Origin: RHLJ01 sp048058975
Lineage (GTDB): Bacteria > Bacteroidota > Rhodothermia > Balneolales > Balneolaceae
Length of the DNA stretch: 64,000 nucleotides
Direction of reading: 5' to 3'
Assembly: GCA_048058975.1 (NCBI GenBank)
Contig: JBLLNP010000001.1
Span: 1 to 64,000, forward strand
Shown piece after piece: positions 61,651-64,000 of the stretch. Within the stretch, counting starts at the first letter, position 1. Every line of letters starts with the position of its first letter. The notes under the pieces were generated by a model. It was given only the letters and a program-made list of their open reading frames with translations, was not told where the DNA came from and did not search any database. Both the position numbers and the translations under genes were made by a program.

Positions 61651-64000
61651 ATGATGAACACACACAAGAATTATTGGCTCAAAGCCAAACAAACAACAAG
61701 AACGAGCCACCTGCTGGGAGTCTTCCTGGCACTGGTGGTAATGATGATAGCCGGAGAGGCAAGAGGGCAGGATAGTGATTTTCTGAATATTGGTATGCAA
61801 TCACCAACGGCTGCATCTTTGGGAGAATATGGAGCAATTCCTGTAGGAAAATATACGGGCATACCCAGTATAAAAGTGCCACTTTATAATGTAGAAATTG
61901 GAGATCTATCCATTCCTATTGAATTGAGTTATCACGCGGGTGGTATTAAAGTAGATGAACTTGCCAGTTGGGTTGGTCTCGGTTGGTCGTTAAATTCGGG
62001 AGGAGTAATAACCCGTTCTATGCGAGGAGGACCTGATGATGATGCATCCGGCTTTGGATATTTAGATATTGTTGGTGATTCTTTATACAACGCAGATTGG
62101 CCTTCACCTAGCGCTACATTGAGAGATAGTCTCATAGACTTCGAAATTGATACTCAACCTGATGAGTTCTTTTTTAATGTTGGAGGAAAAAGCGGAAAAT
62201 TTATGTTTAAAACGGATGGATCAGTAATGCAATTTCCTCAGTCTGACTTAAACATTGCATATGGTAATGGCATCTTTACGATAACAGATTCTGATGGGAC
62301 CAAGTATATCTTTTCTGATACTGAGACTACTACCCAAACAGGTTCATTCTATGGGAACCCGGGTCCATATATATCATCCTGGTTTTTGAGTAGAGTTGAA
62401 TCAGCAAAGGGAGAACATTTTGTTGAGTTTAACTATTCAAATCCAACATCGGTTTTACACGAATATGGAATTACTATGGAGAAAAGATACCCGGAACATC
62501 CTACTTCATTTCAATGCAACGAAGATGATACTCAGGTTACGTCACTAAATAGAGTTACAAATAGCACTATTTATCTGGAAAGTATAGTCACTGAAAAAGA
62601 AACAGTGACATTTTTAAGATCGGATAGAGACGACGCTCTTAATCCAAATAATTCAGCCAAACAGGAAGAACGTTTAGATACAATCAAGGTATTTTCGGAT
62701 GGAAGTTTATTGGAGCAGCATATATTAGATTATAGCTATTTCAATGGAAGTGGAGACAAATACAAATCCAGGTTACGCCTTGATTCAGTATATAAAAAAA
62801 GTGCAAATGGAAACGAACTTCCACCTTATACATTTGAATATAATAGTACCAGTTTACCTTCAAGAATTTCATTTGCGAAAGACCATTGGGGGTTTTACAA
62901 TGGCGCGGTCTCAAATGAGACCGGGAAATTAATACCAGATTTTATTGGCCTGGGGATTACTTATCTGGATGGCGCTAATCGTGAAGTGAATGATAACTAC
63001 AACAAGGCAGGTATTCTTACCAAAATTACGTATCCAACCGGAGGCTCCTCAAGCTTTACCTATGAGTCTAACACCTATAGTAAAATCGGAAATCAGTCGC
63101 TTCAAGATGATGTTATCATCACAAACGAATCAGAATCGGTACAATCTACTAGTAGTACGGAAGTTGTAAAAAGCTTTACGATTACAGAAAACCAGACTAT
63201 ACGATTAATATATCGTTTTGATGATCCTAATAATATTGGATTTTCCATAGCCTCAATTGAACTAAGAGAAAATGACAATACGGGAATCTATAATGATATG
63301 TATAATATTAATGAAGCTGACTCTGATATAACCAGGTACTTTGAGCTTGCTGCAGGAACATATAAAATTGTTGCAAAAGGAGATGCAAATGTAACATCTA
63401 ACAATTCGGCTTTTTTCTTTACCACTTCAACACAGCCTGTAACAAATAAAAAAGCAGGAGGAGTTCGAATTCAACAAGTAACCACAGCTGATGGAATTAC
63501 AGGTACTCCGGATATAGTTACCACATACAGCTATGCACTCAAAGATAGTTCTTCGGTATCAAGTGGAGTAATTTCTATGTTTCCGGATTATTATGGATAT
63601 ACCGATGATGGTGGCATACAGGATGTGTGTAGCTACAGTTTTCTTACAAGTACATCATTTGTTCCACTAGGAATTACTCAAGGATCTTATGTAGGATACC
63701 GCGAAGTTAAAGAAGAAAAATCTGATACGGACGGATATACCTGGTCGTATTTTAAAGCGGCAGATGAAGTTGGTGATCGTGTAATAGGCGGTGGAGGTTG
63801 GCCCTACCTTTCTGAAAGCAGAGATTATTTACGAGGCTACCTGATAAAAGAAGATCAGTTTTCTGCATCGGGGATTCCAAAAAAATCTATGGAAAATCAG
63901 TTTGAGGTAGTCCATAGCGAGGATAGTGTTAAAGTACTGAGATACAGAATATTTAACGTTAATACCGATAGTACAGGAAGTTTTGGTGGGGGACTTAAAA
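61651..64000 (+). CDS. Large secreted RHS/YD-repeat-family protein (3' truncated by window end)
   Basis: Open from ATG ATG at 61651/61654 to the window end, 783 codons with no stop. Signal peptide at ~19-40 (LLGVFLALVVMMIAGEARGQ). The N-terminal module (SPTAASLGEYGAIPVGKYTG, then LSYHAGGIKVDELASWVGLG) is the conserved start of Bacteroidota RHS-type proteins. FAKDHWGFYNGAVSN and ITYPTGGSSSFTYES are further family landmarks. The RHS/YD repeats and the variable C-terminal tip lie beyond the window. The stop of the preceding gene is 1-2 bp upstream. Exported; may be a surface or toxin-delivery protein. Confidence 0.85.
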   Translation, partial: MMNTHKNYWLKAKQTTRTSHLLGVFLALVVMMIAGEARGQDSDFLNIGMQSPTAASLGEYGAIPVGKYTGIPSIKVPLYNVEIGDLSIPIELSYHAGGIKVDELASWVGLGWSLNSGGVITRSMRGGPDDDASGFGYLDIVGDSLYNADWPSPSATLRDSLIDFEIDTQPDEFFFNVGGKSGKFMFKTDGSVMQFPQSDLNIAYGNGIFTITDSDGTKYIFSDTETTTQTGSFYGNPGPYISSWFLSRVESAKGEHFVEFNYSNPTSVLHEYGITMEKRYPEHPTSFQCNEDDTQVTSLNRVTNSTIYLESIVTEKETVTFLRSDRDDALNPNNSAKQEERLDTIKVFSDGSLLEQHILDYSYFNGSGDKYKSRLRLDSVYKKSANGNELPPYTFEYNSTSLPSRISFAKDHWGFYNGAVSNETGKLIPDFIGLGITYLDGANREVNDNYNKAGILTKITYPTGGSSSFTYESNTYSKIGNQSLQDDVIITNESESVQSTSSTEVVKSFTITENQTIRLIYRFDDPNNIGFSIASIELRENDNTGIYNDMYNINEADSDITRYFELAAGTYKIVAKGDANVTSNNSAFFFTTSTQPVTNKKAGGVRIQQVTTADGITGTPDIVTTYSYALKDSSSVSSGVISMFPDYYGYTDDGGIQDVCSYSFLTSTSFVPLGITQGSYVGYREVKEEKSDTDGYTWSYFKAADEVGDRVIGGGGWPYLSESRDYLRGYLIKEDQFSASGIPKKSMENQFEVVHSEDSVKVLRYRIFNVNTDSTGSFGGGLK

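Overview
The window looks like a chromosome segment from a marine Bacteroidota/Rhodothermota-type bacterium, most likely the Balneolota (Balneolaceae). Three things in the sequence point that way. Giant repeat proteins end in a type IX secretion (T9SS) type A sorting domain with the NYPNPFNP signature. Tiny proteins carry a PID-CTERM-like tail. Lineage markers are also present: Bat-operon genes, bacillithiol BshA, a DUF4293 protein, and a few promoter-like sites close to the Bacteroidota TTTG/TAnnTTTG pattern. Base composition is moderate to low GC. I found no tRNA, rRNA or CRISPR array. The species assignment is inference.

Layout: (1) 1-9.4 kb, two tandem copies of a module made of a giant secreted RCC1-propeller/LamG/T9SS protein plus a 68-residue PID-CTERM-like protein. 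(2) 9.4-17.3 kb, housekeeping and stress genes: a quinone/aromatic-stress pair (esterase and ring-cleaving dioxygenase) behind a perfect operator-like palindrome, a zinc-ribbon protein, an M48 CAAX protease, a Cys/Met PLP enzyme, a 2-oxo acid dehydrogenase E2, and panC-panD. (3) 17.4-21.6 kb, an adaptor / MacB-like permease / TolC export operon with no ATPase gene. (4) 21.6-29.4 kb, an M20 dipeptidase, the batC-D-E end of a Bat operon with a Gln/Glu-rich protein, bshA and sucC. (5) 29.5-42.3 kb, an exopolysaccharide/O-antigen locus (wecB, three glycosyltransferases, methyltransferase, Wzx, Wzy-like, Wzz, Wza) with pyrR-pyrB embedded in it. The core is AT-rich, switches strand repeatedly and uses several TTG/GTG starts.

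(6) 42.3-51.97 kb, two EamA transporters, a DUF4293 protein and a TetR-TolC-adaptor-RND efflux operon. (7) 51.96-59.8 kb, a TonB-dependent receptor, an MltF-like lytic transglycosylase, a STAS / RsbW-like kinase / RsbU-like phosphatase partner-switching operon, a SPOR lipoprotein and a small GlsB-like membrane protein. (8) 59.8-64 kb, a repeat-rich intergenic region followed by an accessory cassette: a small acidic protein, a phage-lysin-like M15 peptidase, a membrane-segment protein and the 5' part of a large secreted RHS/YD-family protein that runs off the window.

The most unusual parts are the duplicated RCC1 + PID-CTERM module at the left end, with a patchwork of near-identical and diverged segments, and the peptidoglycan-hydrolase / membrane-protein / RHS cassette at the right end. 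Intergenic spaces also hold several families of palindromic repeats: GTCAT...ATGAC hairpins, GGGCGGAT palindromes, and candidate operators of 12 to 26 bp.
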